Shown piece by piece: positions 23,691 to 34,046 of a stretch of 64,000 bases of DNA. Both the position numbers and the translations under genes were made by a program. Origin of the DNA: Spisula solida (Eukaryota > Mollusca > Bivalvia > Venerida > Mactridae); contig OX365944.1 in assembly GCA_947247005.1 (NCBI GenBank), positions 57,394,096 to 57,458,095 of the forward strand, read 5' to 3'. The notes under the pieces are model-generated. The model made no database searches and had not been told where the DNA came from. It worked only from the letters and a program-made list of their open reading frames with translations. Position 1 is the first letter of the stretch; the number at the start of each line of letters is the position of its first letter.

Positions 23691-24298
23691 ATGGTGTATT
23701 ATACACCACCGAGGTCTTGCAGTTTAATGACATTCATGGATTCTTCAAAATTTAGTTGATTAAATTGATTATTCAAATTTGTGAAGCACGAATACAATAA
23801 GGCATTGTGCTAACTTGTCTCTTATAATTAGCAAACTTTTCACAACGGGATACTAGTCCCATGAGAAACCAAATTAATACATTGATTTTGTTCTCTCGCT
23901 GATTTTGTATTAGTATACACTTGGGGCCCCTTTTGGCCCGAATATTGTTTTAAAATGGTTTTGCCCGAATGTTGCTCAATCTATACTTTCTTCGTCACTG
24001 TGCAAATTTTGAAATGGTATGTACCAAGTGTTAATGTGGTCTTTTAATCGGAGCCTACCAATGGGAAGCTATTATAGCGCCTTTGCTACTCTCTTAACAT
24101 TTAAGTATTGTGTACCATTTTGATAAATTTACTGAATGTGTGTCTAAATTGTGATATAAATTGGCACGAATTACGTTACACACGAAGTTCAGATTGTGTC
24201 GAATAGATATCATCCTTACTAAAAACTATCACTACAAACTATTCTTGCATTAAGAATACAGTGTCATATCTATTGATATTTTGTCATTTCAATTTCAG

Positions 24299-24390
24299 AG
24301 CACAGTGTATTGCCTGCATCAATTTGTCGTCTAAACTGATAATAAAATACGTGAAGCCAGTGATTGGGTTGGTGGTCTCTCGAATTAAAG
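24299..24390 (+). pseudogene. Exon d, frame-shifted copy, copy I second half-unit
   Basis: Acceptor ATTTCAG and donor AAAG|GTAATT are good and the frame is open (AQCIACINLSSKLII), but a 1-base loss and 4-base gain relative to 15144-15232 change the middle to KYVKPVIGLVVSRIK. The homologous peptide is lost after SSKL. Same state at 48177-48268. Confidence 0.5.
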
Positions 24391-25555
24391 GTAATTAATA
24401 TTAAGATTACGACTGCTTGGAATGATTTGTATTGTTCAGTCCCACAAGTACATGTAATGTTGCTTCTATTAAGGCGCTTTGTTGTACAATCTCCCAAAAA
24501 GGATTATGTCCTAAAGACTATACTCTGTTACAGGGAACAATCAATTTGAAGTAAAGGTGATAATTTTGATAGCAGTATCTATATATCATTATTGGTCATC
24601 GCAGCTTCAAAGTACCCTAAATTTGTCAATATGTATCATTAACAAACTCATGCAATACCATTTTACCCCATGCCAAAAAACTTCAATGTAACTACCAGTA
24701 TGTTCAAACATGCATTTTATTTTATCATTTCCTCATTTACAACATATATTCGACCATTTAGGCTGTATCGTGAATTCTGTTTGATGACTCAATAAAGCAA
24801 TTTAATTCGGTAATGCTATAAACACTGACAGCTGTGTTGAATACGACAATAAATACCTTGTTTGTTAAACAGATTTAGCTACGACGATTGTAAATTATTC
24901 TAATGTTCCAGACGGGTTGGAGACATTTTCCGTTATATATCAGTGAACAATTGCCGGACAAACAACAAATGTGAAACTAGCATCCAAGAAGTACAATAAT
25001 TAATGTAATCTAAATTAAAATTAACACTTAGTGGAAATTCTTAAGGTCGTGTTCTATTAGTTTGCTTCCTCTGAATTGGCAAGCATTACAAACATGGAAC
25101 AATCTAATTAATGCATTTGATTTTGAAAGGTCATAGTTTCCATTCTGATCATCTTAAGGTTAGCAAGGAGATGATCTGGCAATTAAATTGACGATTTGGT
25201 GAAGGTTAACGAAGTGTCAGGATAATATGACCGAGTATAGTAGTCTCTATGTGACCGGATAGGAATAATTGGTGGTAAACAAAGTGTTCCCATTTTTCTA
25301 CCTGTATATTTCATTTGTCCATGTGAGATGTTTGTTTTAACAGACCGTTAACGCCCGACTGATGATTGACGACGGATACACATCAATCCTTAAAGCTCAT
25401 CATGAGCATCCTTGGTTCATGAGCTGAAGCGACTTTATGTGTGGTATGTAATCTATCTTTCTTGTGTTCGTTTTTCCCCGTTCGTGCTTTGCTCTTTCCG
25501 TTGAGTGTTGTCTTTCTGTCTGGTTTGTCATTATGTTTTTGTGGTATACTGTTAC

Positions 25556-25740
25556 CATGTAAGCCAAGTTTTTGTACGAGTCCTCCTCGCATAAAGAAAC
25601 ATGCTCGTCATTTTCTAAAATATATATTATTAAGAGTTATCCGGCGGTGATCAAATTAAATCATCCAGACTGACATTTATCAGATATTCTGCTAAATTCG
25701 ACGACTACAATTCGTTTTAGATGTCTAAGGTCATAGAGAT
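25556..25740 (+). pseudogene. Exon f relic, copy I
   Basis: Retains HARHF, then KLNHPD and LSDIL in shifting frames; an extra TATA after LKY breaks the frame and TGA replaces the Trp codon after NHPD. Donor AAG|GTCATA is kept. Confidence 0.5.
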
Positions 25741-25842
25741 GTGTATATACCTTAAACGAAATGTCTTAGGTAATATTGTTCTTCGTACTATTTTCGAGTG
25801 ATCTATCACACACAGTCTGTATCGTTGCCCCATTGCTGTCAG

Positions 25843-25944
25843 ATAATGTTTCGTCTGCAACTCACAGCAATGGATTCTAATCCACAAGAAACAGTGACAG
25901 ACGAATTACAAAAACTGTCGGAAATATATACATCATCTCCATAA
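25843..25944 (+). CDS. Candidate exon g, copy I
   Basis: 102 bases after TGTCAG, reading MFRLQLTAMDSNPQETVTDE, then LQKLSEIYTSSP and TAA. Of the differences from 55771-55872, second codon positions change least, as expected for this frame. Confidence 0.35.
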   Translation: MMFRLQLTAMDSNPQETVTDELQKLSEIYTSSP

Positions 25945-26727
25945 ATCTGCTTTAGAGACTATACATACTAAATACCTTTTAATCCTTTCATCGCTTTGAT
26001 ACGTATTTACCGTCGTAAATGGGTTTCTTTTATAAAACAATTTAAATATAACATCTTTAATACTCGTTTTTTTAGAGGTCTACAACTAAACATTTTTCTC
26101 TACATTCCATCTTATTATGCATGAAAACAGTTTGACAACTCTTTACATAATAAACAAATTAACACTAGACGCGCTTCAAATACAGGTATATATGACGTTT
26201 TGTTTCATTTATTTCGCTGGATTATCAATGTTTTGATTAGAAGTATTTTCAGATATTTTTTTTCGAAGTACACTTTAACTTGTTAATGACTGGCATTTTG
26301 TTTATGTAGTTTTCGTGTAAATTATTAAAATATTGGGTTTGATTTGGTTTTTAACTCCAATTCCGTTTATGGCGGAGTTTTCCATCTAATAATATTAATC
26401 AACAATATAACTTAATTTCTCAGTATTCGTCATTTTCACCGGGGCTTATTCTATGGAGCTTGGTTTTTATTCTTCGTACGCACCTTTTGTCTCCTGTCTG
26501 ACTCGTTCGCGATATTCGTACCGTATGTGGGTCGTTCATAGGTCATTATACGCCATTGCAGGGATTCACAGTATGTTATAAGACTTCAGGCGGCTTATTC
26601 AGTTTAACATACATCCAGAGAGGGCACTCATCCTTTAGCCGATTTCCCTAAAAGTCGGAGTGAATTGGCTATGCTGACAGGGGAAAACTGCACTGTTACG
26701 TCTGTCTTATACGAACCCGAACAAGTA

Positions 26728-27291
26728 TTATAGCATAAAAACGGTGATTTTGCCCATACGTTAACGGGACGAAAACCATGCGTAAACATAAAGATTCACG
26801 CGAGAACGCGCTGTAACGTCCAGTTTTACGTATGCTCATTTCAGGGCCTCACCGACGATAATAAACGATTTTACAGCGTCTTATGAACTGCAATTCCCAT
26901 TTTATTTGTAACTACTAATTAATTTTCTATAAAATCTAATTAACAAATTTAAACAAACCCGCATTATCCATGTTTTCTTGGTATTTGCAGATCCCGGAAG
27001 TCGACGCTCATAACAAAAACCGTTATGACGTCACGTTTATTTTCGCGACGTAAAGTTTGTTTACGCGACGTCGCCATAAAATCTCCCGCCAAAATGTAAT
27101 TATTTCCAAATACAAACGCTTAAATTGATGTTTTGTATGCTATAATAGTGTTTACGCATGCTTTTTCGTGCTATAACATCTGCAGAGTCCCTCGGGAGCG
27201 TTGGTGCCCTCGACCTAACGGGCTTGGGCACCAACCGTCCCTCGGGACTCTGCAGATGTTATAGCACGAAAAAGCATGCGTTAACCCTATA
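26728..27291. mobile_element. Insertion carrying a near-perfect palindrome
   Basis: 564 bp lie between AAGTA and TACAAC, which are adjacent at 40815; TA may be the target duplication. It is unusually rich in CpG, for example GCGACGTCGCC near 27066, and holds the palindrome below. Confidence 0.65.
27155..27280. repeat. Near-perfect palindrome, 55-bp arms
   Basis: Arms 27155-27209 and 27226-27280 are complementary except for about four bases, with a 16-base centre. The arms start CGCATGCTTTTTCGTGC. The 65-codon frame across it is an artefact. Confidence 0.95.
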
Positions 27292-27579
27292 TACAACAAC
27301 ATTAGCCGATATATTCAACCGTCTTATAGCAAATTGCATTTATAAGCGAATATGACTGTTGCGTATAAAATGCTATAAAATGATCATTTTAATACTGGTT
27401 CACATTTATTTCCTCGTAGATTGGTAAAAAGATTTTGGCAATCAGGAATGTAAATAAACATATCTTCAGCCGCCACAGAAATTTATAGCCAATAGGTCGA
27501 TGTACATGTTATTTATGTCACTCTATCTATTACAAGTGAAGCGAATCATTTGTATGTGTGCATTCGCTAACAATTTAGA

Positions 27580-27645
27580 ATGGCGACACATTGCTACGTA
27601 TTTGCCGATGAAGGGTTTAGATTACACTATGAAATGCATGACAAA
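27580..27645 (+). CDS. Candidate first exon a, copy II
   Basis: ATG after TTTAGA, reading MATHCYVFADEGFRLHYEMH then DK before AAA|GTAGCT, phase 0. If not spliced there, it ends at TGA seven codons on. The phase suits exon c. Confidence 0.4.
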
Positions 27646-28149
27646 GTAGCTCAATACATTGCCATTGATTGAGGTCAAACGCCTTGTTTCATCGGTAGTT
27701 AGCGAACATATTCCATCAAAACTATTCGAGATGTTCTGGTACAGCAATATAAGTTGCTCTGATGAATGATACCAGGTTGACCAATAGTACATATAGTAAA
27801 TTTGTAATATAAAGGACGACCCAGAACAAGACATATCCACACAATCATTAACATTATATAACTTATATTGCTTTTGATGTTAAATTCCACGAATCATATT
27901 TATTGTACAGTTATTGCACTTAACCTAATCATAAAAATATATGAGCTATTTTCAGATTTGTGTTGGGCATCGTGGCGGGTGCTTTTTATCTTTTAATTGT
28001 GTCCTTTAGTGTTCCTTTTGTGGCTGTGTTTGTTGAATGATGCCTTCCCTCTCCGACTTTGATTTGTATTTTTGTGATGTGATTCGTATAGTTGTAAGTT
28101 CGGTATGAGTTATTTGATTATCAACTTGGAAATAATAAACCTTATTTAA

Positions 28150-28707
28150 TGCTAACTGATGAGATATGGAGTTCTGTCAGTGAAATAAAACCTATATCAG
28201 TCACTGGTTATCACCTACAATGTGACTAATATAAGCTCCGCCCCCTCACAGGGACTACTTTAATTTACCAAAATCTCAACACTAAAATGTCTGTAACTTT
28301 TTTATTACTGAACGGAAACATGTCATGTGGGTTTGTTTATTCTTAGTTAGACCATTTCCTACAAGTTGGTGTATGATTTAATGCAAAATTCTCAAAAAAG
28401 TCGTTTTCACCTATTCACCATAATTCAAGATGGCGGATTTTTAAGTGAAAAATATGAATGGAATAACATATTCATACGTAGCCTAACCACAGTGGTAATT
28501 TGGCATAACTAGTACCAGTTTTGACACCATAAAAGCATTAAATAAATAGAGTATTTGTTTGTTTTGATTGAATATGGTTAATATCTCATCTTGTAGTGAT
28601 AAAATTTTAATATTTTCACTCGCGCTACGCGCTCTGGAAAATATTGAATTTTATCACTACACGATGAGATATAAACCATATTCAATCAAAAAAAACAAAT
28701 ATCCTCT
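28150..28707. mobile_element. Insertion interrupting exon b of copy II
   Basis: About 560 bp present between CTTATTTA and TTATTTTATCC but absent from copy III, where CTTATTTTATCC is continuous (52223). It ends with the foldback at 28564-28689. It splits the exon b homologue, itself already without a start codon. Confidence 0.7.
28564..28689. repeat. Foldback inverted repeat
   Basis: Arms 28564-28625 and 28630-28689 begin TTGATTGAATATGG and pair with few mismatches; the centre reads CGCGCTACGCGC. Confidence 0.9.
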
Positions 28708-28924
28708 ATTTATTTTATCCTGTTCTTATCGAAAGTCGGTAAGTCTATAGCACAAGGCTATAAAAAGCAGTACAAAACATTTGTTCCGAGTACTAAACAT
28801 CGAACAGTATTTCTATAGAGTAAACACAGTAAGTGAAATATATTTTAAATCATGGAGGTTTAACAGATTAATGAAATTTAATACTATTTCAAAATTCAAT
28901 TAATTATTCACAGTGAATACTGTA

Positions 28925-28929
28925 GTGGT
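28925..28929. repeat. Target-site duplication GTGGT, left
   Basis: GTGGT immediately before the left LTR; the same five bases follow the right LTR at 33197-33201. The unoccupied paralogue at about 52431-52440 has a single GTGGT. Confidence 0.95.
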
Positions 28930-29484
28930 TGTGGTGGACTTTAACACGCAAATGCCCTGATGTCCTTGCCACAATGAAATTGTAACACAACACAACAAGA
29001 ATAACTTTTTATCATTTAATTTGTTTCACAATTTATTTATTGTACAAAATGTAATCAAATCTTATTTAAAAACCCCAAATTTATTATATTTAAATTGAAA
29101 GAATGCCCAAGTTATAACTTCAAATAATACAGAGGTTCATTTTATTTTAATCCTAAAACGTTTCTGCCTTTCTTCACTGTCACACTGGGTATTTATACCA
29201 GTTGAAGAAGTGCACATGAAAATCATGAATCATGAAGGGCTCCTAACGTTAGGAGCATATATTATGAACGTTAGGAGCACACATGTCACAGCATGAAATA
29301 CATGCTTCCAGATTTATGTAATGAGGTCATCAGGAGCAAATATATGAAGGAATATTGTAAACACGTGTATTATGAGAAACATGAAATCAGCTCCTAATAA
29401 GATTTACATTACCCTTGACCTTGCTGTCATTAAAATATTCAATATAATATAATATACAAACAAAATATTCGCGGATTCGCGACA
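28930..29484 (-). repeat. LTR, 3' end of the element
   Basis: 555 bp, TG...CA on both strands. Contains TTTATT (AATAAA on the element strand) at 29032-29041 and the palindrome GCTCCTAACGTTAGGAGC near 29239. Differs from the other LTR by C/T in the AACACAAYACAACAAG stretch. Confidence 0.95.
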
Positions 29485-29764
29485 CTCCACCAGGAGAGAA
29501 AATGTGCAATTATAATATTTAGCAATAGCAAGTTATATTGACTAAAATTATTTGACATTTTTACAGAAAAGACAGTTTTACAATTATATCGTCAGTATCA
29601 TTACATCAAAATTGACAAATAAGTAACATAAGCACTGTTCATTATCAAATTATTTGTTCTGTCAGTTTTTTTATTTACTACGTCAGACACCTGACGCAAT
29701 TGCTGTAACACTTCATGTTTGAATCAGCGTCTTCCATATGATTTTGATTGTCATCATTTGAATA

Positions 29765-31165
29765 TTATCCTGTATAACAAGCTCGTGGGTCTGCAAGTGC
29801 AACGCCCGGTTGCAACTTTACTTTTGCAGACCTTACACCTTTGTACCGACTCAATTTTACGAGCACGGTAAGCGTTCCTCTATTGTTAAGGACTTCCGGT
29901 TGTTTCACTGACGGCGTATGTTCCATATTAATCCACACACATCTTTGAATATGCGTCGTTTGTCGGTCTCCATTGAATTTATCCAAATGAGTCTCGATGG
30001 TTGCTCCGAGAATTATACGAAATGACACAGCACTAAACAGAACACTACACATTATGTATTCCTGGATATAGCACTGATGCACTGAATAATTGGCACTATA
30101 TATTAGACACATAATCCTGGCAACATCCCATTGACTCGGTTTTAATCCAATCTGTAAGAATGCTTTCTTGATGTTAGACACTAACGTTACTTTGTGCAGT
30201 GTAAATATCACAAGAACACCACACAAAATAAGTAACTTACCTAGTCCTATGTACATACATTTGTTGATACCTTTGTATTCTGGCTCCTTTGTTACAAAGG
30301 CATCACACTCAACACGATTGTTTGTTGATTTTTCCTTTGGTCTGTTGAATGCATGAATGGGGATGTTGTACAGAAAACTAGCTTTTGTAGAATAATGATC
30401 CTTTTCGGCTATTCCTTTTCTTATTTGATCTTTTATAACGTAGTCATACCTTTTTATGACATCCGGATTCGTTTGCACTATAACACACGATTCCAAGGGG
30501 TGATTACTCTTAAACGGCTGTTCTGAATTTTCTTCTGGAACTATAGGATCGTCCTTAACACCTATAGTGTCCATATTCATGACGTCCTGTAGTTCAGGTT
30601 TTGTAGCAGCTAATTTATCTACACACTGGAAAATACCTTTCGTTGTCTGCATAAGTACCATTTCATTTGTAGATACAATAGCTTTCTCTTCAAAGGCAGT
30701 ACAACTATTCTTTTCAACGTACACCTCTTCAGAAAGGCTAACATGTGCACTTGTTGGATTATGTTTAAACTTTTTGAAGCACAAACTTCGATGATGAGCA
30801 TTTTGCTCACCACAGTGAACACATATCCTATATACTTTGCACTGATTTGCCTTATGACTATCCTTAAGACACTTGTAACAGCTGCCCTGGATTCTCTTCT
30901 TTCTGTCGGCGATTGTTGTATACGCTGGACATTCGTCACTCCAGTGACGATCTTTGCAATACCGGCAAAGGTTGAAGTATCTCGATGGTGAACTCGGATG
31001 TGTATTCGCAAGGAGTGAACTTGCAGTCCTAGAGAGGTCAGGCACGTGACTTAATTGCTGCCTCTTAGTACGAACATTCCACGGTTGTGTCGTTTGTTTA
31101 TTTTCTTTTTTGTTCATTTGGTTGACATCTTTTTTCCGCTTTCTCACAAGCAAACACATATTCAT
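29765..31165 (-). CDS. Retroelement ORF2: zinc knuckles plus pol remnants
   Basis: 466 codons. Near residues 66-135 lie three Cys/His knuckles: CRYC...H...C, CYKCLKDSHKANQC (a CCHC box) and CVHC...H...C, the Gag C-terminal pattern of BEL/Pao. Then come short pieces of pol: VLMQTTKG, typical of the protease N-terminus; YDYVIKDQIRKGI, KKAFLQIGLKPSQWDVAR and LGATIETHLDKF, which resemble separated reverse-transcriptase blocks; and at the end VKLSRYKGVR and KVKLQPG. Large internal deletions have joined them without closing the frame. It overlaps Gag by 68 bases in a shifted frame. Enzymatic activity is not expected. Confidence 0.85.
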   Translation of the reverse strand: MNMCLLVRKRKKDVNQMNKKENKQTTQPWNVRTKRQQLSHVPDLSRTASSLLANTHPSSPSRYFNLCRYCKDRHWSDECPAYTTIADRKKRIQGSCYKCLKDSHKANQCKVYRICVHCGEQNAHHRSLCFKKFKHNPTSAHVSLSEEVYVEKNSCTAFEEKAIVSTNEMVLMQTTKGIFQCVDKLAATKPELQDVMNMDTIGVKDDPIVPEENSEQPFKSNHPLESCVIVQTNPDVIKRYDYVIKDQIRKGIAEKDHYSTKASFLYNIPIHAFNRPKEKSTNNRVECDAFVTKEPEYKGINKCMYIGLGKLLILCGVLVIFTLHKVTLVSNIKKAFLQIGLKPSQWDVARIMCLIYSANYSVHQCYIQEYIMCSVLFSAVSFRIILGATIETHLDKFNGDRQTTHIQRCVWINMEHTPSVKQPEVLNNRGTLTVLVKLSRYKGVRSAKVKLQPGVALADPRACYTG

Positions 31166-32138
31166 TTAGTTGATACCTCAGTTTATCAACAGTCCATTCT
31201 ATTTTGCTCCCCTTTCTGAATTCAAGCTGGCGCAATACTTCTTCTGGTAGTTTGGATCTAATTATAGATACAAACAGGTTTTGGTTCACATCTTCATGTA
31301 ACACCTCTAAACTTCTTAAATTCTTCTCTAACACATCCAGGAATGCACGAAGGCTTTCCACTGTCTGTGTTGCTGGTAGGATACTCATTAATTCTTTATA
31401 ATGTAGATCCACCATTTCTTGTTTATTTCCAAATCTTTCTTGCAATATTTTAATTGCTATTCCATAATTTTCATTTGATAGTGCTAGCCCAGATACTGCA
31501 CTTTTAGCAGCTCCGCTGAGTTTGCTCACCAGATACGTGAATTTTTCAACATTTGAGATTTTACTATTGTTGTGCACTGTGCATTCAAAAGAATCCCAGA
31601 ATTCTATCCAATTGAGCTTATTGCCATCAAATGAACACAGTTCTAACTTTGGTAAGTTTACAGATTTTGACTCTTTTATCTGTCTTTTAGCATTTCGTTC
31701 GAAGAATTCTCGTTGGTCTTGCATTTGAGAAATAATCATGTTTTGTAGTTTGTCTTGCATATCCAATAATCTCTCTGTTTCTGGAAGTACTATTTTCCGT
31801 TCTTCCTTTGCACTTTTTATGGAGTCAATGAACAGTCCAATCTCAATTGTGCAATTATCAACTTCATAAATCAATTCACAATCTTCATCTAGCACTTTAC
31901 TGACAAATTCTGGATCACTTTCGCTGATAGAATCTGTCAGTCGTTTCATTTGCTCGTCAAGTTTTCCACTGTATGTATTTAGTAAACTTAGACACTTTTG
32001 TGCTTCTAAATAACATACAGACTTGCCGTCGGTTTCACTTTCTGAACTAGACATAATACTCTTCGCATTATTCAGTTCTCTAGCAAGGATATTTCTATAC
32101 CTTGTTCTAACTCCTTTCATTGATGTCATGTTAGCCAT
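31098..32138 (-). CDS. gag: BEL/Pao Gag (DUF1759-type)
   Basis: 346 codons. An N-terminal helical part (MANMTSMKGVRTRYRN) precedes the typical core LPKLELCSFDGNKLNWIEFW, then KFTYLVSKLSGAAKSAVSGL and ILQERFG near residues 165-250, which define the Pao-type Gag family. It forms the particle that packages element RNA. The zinc knuckles expected after it lie in the overlapping ORF2, one frame away, so either a single base was lost near the A run CAAAAAAG at about 31106 or a frameshift is used. The start is the first ATG after the leader. Confidence 0.9.
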   Translation of the reverse strand: MANMTSMKGVRTRYRNILARELNNAKSIMSSSESETDGKSVCYLEAQKCLSLLNTYSGKLDEQMKRLTDSISESDPEFVSKVLDEDCELIYEVDNCTIEIGLFIDSIKSAKEERKIVLPETERLLDMQDKLQNMIISQMQDQREFFERNAKRQIKESKSVNLPKLELCSFDGNKLNWIEFWDSFECTVHNNSKISNVEKFTYLVSKLSGAAKSAVSGLALSNENYGIAIKILQERFGNKQEMVDLHYKELMSILPATQTVESLRAFLDVLEKNLRSLEVLHEDVNQNLFVSIIRSKLPEEVLRQLEFRKGSKIEWTVDKLRYQLNEYVFACEKAEKRCQPNEQKRK

Positions 32139-32149
32139 TCTCCTTGTGA

Positions 32150-32585
32150 ATTTTCCAACACTATTATTAAATCCAAATTCGAAGCACTAAATTTCAAACA
32201 CCATTATTATATCCAATTTTTGAATCACTTACTTTCAAACACTAAATTAATAAATCCAATTTTCGAATCACTGAATTTCAAACACTGTTATTATATCCAA
32301 TTTCGAATCACTAAGTTCCAAACACTTATTATATCCAATTTCGAATCACTAAATTTCAAACACTATTATTAAATCCAAATTCGAAGCACTAAATTTCAAA
32401 TACCATTATTAAATCCAATTTTTGAATCACTTACTTTCAAACACTAAATTAATAAATCCAATTTTCGAATCACTGAATTTCAACACTGAATTATTAAATC
32501 CAATTTTTGAATCACTTAATTTCAACACTGAATTATTTAATCCAATTTTTGAATCACAGATTTTCAAGCACTATTATTAAATCCT
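32150..32585. repeat. Minisatellite in the element leader, about 40-50 bp period
   Basis: About ten units around AATCCAATTTTCGAATCACT, each followed by AAATTTCAAACACT and ATTATT. It fills nearly all the space between the primer-binding site and the Gag start. Confidence 0.9.
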
Positions 32586-32618
32586 TTTTCGTTGTTATTA
32601 TTCCGTAAGGTAAGTAAT

Positions 32619-32636
32619 TCCCGGGTTCCGGCGCCA
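32619..32636 (-). other. Primer-binding site of the LTR element
   Basis: Reads TGGCGCCGGAACCCGGGA on the element strand, five bases inside the 5' LTR, complementary to a tRNA 3' end (CCA included). Which tRNA is not determined. Confidence 0.7.
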
Positions 32637-32641
32637 TTCAA

Positions 32642-33196
32642 TGTGGTGGACTTTAACACGCAAATGCCCTGATGTCCTTGCCACAATGAAATTGTAACAC
32701 AATACAACAAGAATAACTTTTTATCATTTAATTTGTTTCACAATTTATTTATTGTACAAAATGTAATCAAATCTTATTTAAAAACCCCAAATTTATTATA
32801 TTTAAATTGAAAGAATGCCCAAGTTATAACTTCAAATAATACAGAGGTTCATTTTATTTTAATCCTAAAACGTTTCTGCCTTTCTTCACTGTCACACTGG
32901 GTATTTATACCAGTTGAAGAAGTGCACATGAAAATCATGAATCATGAAGGGCTCCTAACGTTAGGAGCATATATTATGAACGTTAGGAGCACACATGTCA
33001 CAGCATGAAATACATGCTTCCAGATTTATGTAATGAGGTCATCAGGAGCAAATATATGAAGGAATATTGTAAACACGTGTATTATGAGAAACATGAAATC
33101 AGCTCCTAATAAGATTTACATTACCCTTGACCTTGCTGTCATTAAAATATTCAATATAATATAATATACAAACAAAATATTCGCGGATTCGCGACA
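32642..33196 (-). repeat. LTR, 5' end of the element
   Basis: 555 bp, matching 28930-29484 at all but about one base. Transcription would start here and run towards lower coordinates. Confidence 0.95.
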
Positions 33197-33743
33197 GTGG
33201 TCAGTGAATAGGTAGTCCCGCCCTCCGTGCCTATCAGCGAACAGTGTTTGGCTATGAGTATCTGTATAGAATGTATGCACGTATTATTATCAGTTGAGTT
33301 GCTGTTTATCTATGAGTCTGTATGAAAAATGTATAATAACTAACACATCGTCTTCGGTCTTGAACAATCCCTTTACGGATCAGAGTGTTTTAAATACAAA
33401 TAGCTATATGCTATCACGAACGATACAAATACAATAACACATTGTGCATAATTGTCTCTTGAAGTTACTAAACTGTTAACAACGGGATGCTCTTCCCACC
33501 AGAAACTAAATTAATGCATTAATTTTGTTTAAGCATGTTTTCTCCCACTGACGAAGAACTATTCTTTGATGTATGAGTATACAATAAGGACTACCTATAA
33601 CCCGAATCTTTTTAAATGGTTTGCTCGAATATTGTTCAATCGCTGTTTTCGTGCGCTAAAGTGGTCGTTTAATCCGAGGCCGCGATATAGGTCAGATATA
33701 GCGACTTTGCTAGGCGCTTAGCATATGAACCTGCTTCTTCCAG

Positions 33744-33796
33744 TTTGAAGATTTTATTGAAAAACTTTAATATATTACGGTTTGAACTGAACAAAT
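33744..33796 (+). pseudogene. Exon c, copy II, with stop
   Basis: TTCCAG acceptor and GTATGT donor intact. It reads FEDFIEKL and then TAA, while copy III reads two sense codons there before a TGA. Phase as in 14907-14956. Confidence 0.5.
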
Positions 33797-33835
33797 GTAT
33801 GTCTAAATTGTTTTAAATATATAAATATACCAGAT

Positions 33836-34003
33836 TTATATAGCGTTTATTCATGCGAACACACGATCAAAGGCACTTTACATTATATCGTTGCAGCCAG
33901 AAGGGCGTAGGTGCATCCTCTACCAGTGCAGATACAGCATGATCTGACCAGAGGGACAGAATGAGAGAAAGCCCTTGTAGGGAGAGAGAGACAAGATAAC
34001 GTG
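33836..34003 (-). mobile_element. Truncated SINE body, minus strand
   Basis: Complement of the 3' body of the SINE at 23295-23690 (ATAGCGTTTATTCATGCGAA through GAGAGAGACAAGATA). Head missing. Paralogue at 53082-53245. Confidence 0.6.
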
Positions 34004-34046
34004 ACGAATACATTTCATCGGTACTCAAAACTGATTGCTGCCTTCC

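Larger units (their letters stand above)
13170..26727. repeat. Tandem segmental duplication, copy I
   Basis: The stretch 13.9-26.7 kb aligns in the same order with copy II (27.3-51.4 kb), interrupted by insertions and deletions in either. Its half-units carry exons b, c, d (13.2-18 kb) and d, f, g (20-26.7 kb). It lacks the TIR element at 41473, about 950 bp matching 43283-44237, and most of 37400-39830. The edges are approximate. Confidence 0.8.
28930..33196 (-). mobile_element. BEL/Pao LTR retrotransposon, deleted, non-autonomous
   Basis: 4,267 bp on the minus strand, bounded by 555-bp LTRs and a 5-bp duplication. Order along the element: LTR, primer-binding site, minisatellite leader, Gag (31098-32138), second ORF with zinc knuckles and pol remnants (29765-31165), short 3' region, LTR. 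BEL/Pao assignment rests on the Gag sequence and knuckle pattern. RNase H and integrase cores are absent and reverse transcriptase is reduced to fragments, so it needs enzymes from a full-length relative. The LTRs appear to differ at one position, so insertion is recent. Confidence 0.93.

Noticed and set aside
27158..27355. 65-codon frame
   Set aside because: It reads through the palindrome; sequence is explained by the inverted repeat.
27949..28055. Transmembrane exon (FVLGIVAGAFYLL) after TTTTCAG
   Set aside because: The hydrophobic frame is not kept in the better-preserved copy I (14125), where this looks like 5' untranslated sequence of exon b.
30168..31011. Several plus- and minus-strand frames within the retroelement
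   Set aside because: They overlap gag and ORF2 in other frames and have no retroelement motifs of their own.
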